Below, in pieces: positions 44,487 through 46,011 of a DNA stretch of 46,011 bases. Under the pieces are notes generated by a model, which worked only from the letters and a program-made list of their open reading frames with translations, did not search any database and was not told where the DNA came from. The DNA comes from an uncultured Clostridia bacterium (GTDB lineage: Bacteria > Bacillota > Clostridia > Oscillospirales > Oscillospiraceae), in contig CAKNRQ010000018.1 in the NCBI GenBank assembly GCA_930990965.1, forward strand, positions 1 through 46,011, in the 5' to 3' direction. Position numbers and translations under genes: made by a program. The stretch's first letter is position 1. Every line of letters starts with the position of its first letter.

Positions 44487-45768
44487 ATTTCCAGAATGGT
44501 ATGACGGCAAGCACGTCAACGAGGTGAAATTCTGTGAGGAGTTTCTTCGTGAGCACCCGATGAAGAGCGTCAACGGCACGTTTTTCACAGTCGAAGGCCG
44601 CGTCACGGACGAGGACAGGCTGCGGCGCGACATCTACGAATTGCTCAAACCGTACTTTTCAGCGGGTCTCGGCAAGCGCGTGAACAACCTGCTCGAAGCC
44701 CTGCGTCTCGAAGCCTACGCGCCGGATTTGCCTATCCAGCGTGACCGAATCCACGTCGCAAACGGCACGTTATTCCTCGACGGGCGATTCATCAGCGAGC
44801 GCGAGTTTTGCCGCAACCGTCTCCCGGTGGCGTACAATGCAAACGCCAAGCCGCCAGCAACGTGGCTGCGCTTCCTCGGCGAGCTGCTCTACCCCGAGGA
44901 CATCCATACGCTGCAAGAGTTCATGGGCTACTGCTTCCTGCCGACGACGAAGGGCCAAAAGATGTTGATGCTTATTGGCCGCGGCGGCGAGGGTAAAAGC
45001 CGAATTGGGGTCGTGCTACGCGCTCTGCTCGGGTCAAACATGGCGACGGGGAGCATCGCGAAAATCGAAAGCTCCCGCTTTGCCCGCGCGGATTTGGAAC
45101 ACGAGCTGGTCATGCTCGACGACGACATGAAGCTCGAAGCCCTGCCGCAGACGAACCACATCAAAGCCATCGTGACCGCCGAGCTGCCGATGGATCTCGA
45201 GCGCAAAGGCCAGCAGAGCTACCAAGGCGACCTGTACGTCCGCTTCCTCGGCTTCGGCAACGGCTCGCTGAAAGCGCTCTACGACCGCAGCGAGGGATTT
45301 TTCCGGCGGCAGATTATCCTGACCACCAAGACGAAAGACGCCACACGCACCGATGACCCGTTCATCGCCGAGAAGATGTGCGACGAGGCCGAGGGAATTT
45401 TCCTCTGGTGTCTTGAGGGCTTGCGGCGGCTAATTGCGAACGACTACCGCTTCACGCTAAGCGAGCGAGCACGCGAGAACATGTCCGAGGCGGTAAGCGA
45501 CGGCAACAACGCCGTGGACTTTATGAAGTCCGAGGGTTACATACGCCTGAAATCCGACGCTGAGGCCAGCAGCCGGGATGTTTACGCCGTATACAAGCTC
45601 TGGTGCGAAGACAACGCGGTCAACCCGCTGTCTCAACGCAGTTTGTGCCTACACCTCGCTGAAAACCAAGATACCTATGGTATTGAACAAACGAACACAA
45701 TTTACCTGCCGGGCGGTCGCCGCGTGCGCGGTTTCATCGGCATCGAGCTGCTGCAGAGGGCGGGATGA
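44479..45768 (+). CDS. SF3 helicase of the D5/P4-alpha type (phage/plasmid primase family)
   Basis: 429-residue replication helicase of phages and integrative elements. A D5_N-like region (about 50-150) precedes the SF3 core: Walker A GRGGEGKS (167-174), Walker B LVMLDDD (210-216), then the sensor region with LGFGNGSLKAL. A winged-helix-like C-terminus (RDVYAVYKLWCEDNAVNPLS) could bind the origin. It starts at GTG 44479 inside the primase gene, indicating a two-gene replication module. Ends before a long inverted repeat at 45792. Confidence 0.9.
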   Translation: MAEFPEWYDGKHVNEVKFCEEFLREHPMKSVNGTFFTVEGRVTDEDRLRRDIYELLKPYFSAGLGKRVNNLLEALRLEAYAPDLPIQRDRIHVANGTLFLDGRFISEREFCRNRLPVAYNANAKPPATWLRFLGELLYPEDIHTLQEFMGYCFLPTTKGQKMLMLIGRGGEGKSRIGVVLRALLGSNMATGSIAKIESSRFARADLEHELVMLDDDMKLEALPQTNHIKAIVTAELPMDLERKGQQSYQGDLYVRFLGFGNGSLKALYDRSEGFFRRQIILTTKTKDATRTDDPFIAEKMCDEAEGIFLWCLEGLRRLIANDYRFTLSERARENMSEAVSDGNNAVDFMKSEGYIRLKSDAEASSRDVYAVYKLWCEDNAVNPLSQRSLCLHLAENQDTYGIEQTNTIYLPGGRRVRGFIGIELLQRAG

Positions 45769-45791
45769 AAAATTGAATTTGAATTCAAAAC

Positions 45792-45835
45792 ATCCGTACA
45801 TGCGTACAAGCGTACGGATGTACGCATGTACGGAT
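45792..45835 (+). repeat. 17-bp perfect inverted repeat with GTAC motifs after the helicase
   Basis: ATCCGTACATGCGTACA (45792-45808) and its exact complement (45819-45835) flank a 10-nt centre that itself holds CGTACGGA. AATTTTAATT follows, so it could be a terminator. The five GTAC copies beside a replication helicase also allow an origin or binding site. TTGAATTTGAATTCAA (45774-45789) just upstream is a second palindrome. Confidence 0.6.
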
Positions 45836-45875
45836 AATTTTAATTGACGGCGAAAAATTTAAGGAGGTAGATATT

Positions 45876-46011
45876 ATTAGCAAAAACCAAACCAGAGCCG
45901 AGCTTATACAGGAACAGGGAGCGATTCAAAAAGAGCTAAGCCAAGCCAAACACCGCTACCAGCGCATAGAGCAGCAAATTAAGTATCTCCAAGACGGTGA
46001 GCGCAAGAAAC
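45876..46011 (+). CDS. DUF3847-like protein of a mobile element, cut by the window end
   Basis: 45 codons are visible (ISKNQTRAELIQEQGAIQKE at the start, then QRIEQQIKYLQDGERKK). The helical Q/E-rich region ending YLxxGERKKR is typical of small DUF3847 proteins in clostridial conjugative elements; function unknown. AAGGAGG (45861-45867) is followed 8 nt later by ATT at 45876, with no ATG, GTG or TTG nearby, so initiation at ATT is likely. Confidence 0.6.
   Translation, partial: MSKNQTRAELIQEQGAIQKELSQAKHRYQRIEQQIKYLQDGERKK

Larger units (their letters stand above)
42762..46011 (+). mobile_element. Edge of an integrative or phage-like mobile element
   Basis: A run of plus-strand genes typical of element replication modules: sigma-like protein, CHC2 zinc-finger primase, SF3 helicase and a DUF3847-like gene. 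The neighbouring genes are chromosomal in character. No integrase, relaxase or attachment site is seen, so the left boundary (somewhere in 42583-42762) and the class (ICE, IME or prophage) are uncertain; the element continues beyond the window. Confidence 0.6.

Overview
The window looks like chromosome of a GC-rich, spore-forming Clostridia member, most likely a gut Oscillospiraceae/Ruminococcaceae-type Firmicute. The reasons are strong AAGGAGG-type ribosome sites, a SpoVB-like flippase and a SpoIVB-type S55 peptidase, an FMN riboswitch ahead of an ECF riboflavin S component, a csoR-copA-copZ operon, and a clostridial-style oligopeptide transporter. No rRNA, tRNA or CRISPR array was seen. The species assignment is inference.

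Layout. 0-3.6 kb: palindromic leader, recG (apparently starting at ACG), SpoVB-like flippase. 3.6-10.5 kb: XRE/TPR-like regulator, ribU with FMN riboswitch and attenuator, macrodomain-RluA pair, small membrane protein plus XRE pair, metallophosphoesterase plus a ParB-like/BMP fusion. 10.6-14.3 kb: nrdA-nrdB (class Ia ribonucleotide reductase). 14.3-18.0 kb: copper operon csoR-copA-copZ, with a CopA carrying three extra C-terminal metal-binding domains. 18.1-27.3 kb: a five-gene oligopeptide (opp) operon. 27.6-36.3 kb: M16C peptidase, S55 peptidase, LCM-type methyltransferase, PG-binding/LysM/M14 endopeptidase, Mrp/Nbp35 ATPase, CDF metal exporter. 36.4-36.7 kb: truncated HTH gene. 36.8-42.6 kb: MFS transporter, SDR and Old-Yellow-Enzyme-type flavin reductase in one operon, divergent from an AT-richer regulator of unrecognised type. 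42.8-46.0 kb: edge of a mobile element with sigma-like protein, CHC2 primase, SF3 helicase and a partial DUF3847-like gene.

Most notable is the opp operon at 18.1-27.3 kb, where four of five subunits depart from the textbook form. The binding lipoprotein appears circularly permuted: its canonical C-terminal segment lies at its N-terminus. The OppB-like permease has about 275 residues between TM1 and TM2. The OppD-like ATPase has about 240 residues, much of it charged and coiled-coil-like, between Walker A and the Q-loop. The OppF-like ATPase ends in two membrane helices, and the last gene is a membrane-anchored, apparently inactive ApbE-like protein. Together these suggest a structurally distinct, co-evolved branch of peptide importers.

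Other leads are the OYE/SDR/MFS/regulator cluster, which resembles gut steroid, bile-acid or other small-molecule reduction modules; three genes with near-perfect Shine-Dalgarno sequences but no ATG/GTG/TTG at the right distance (ACG, ATC, ATT); and, in the mobile element, a compact promoter-hairpin-terminator unit followed by a possible SD/anti-SD/SD translational switch ahead of the primase.
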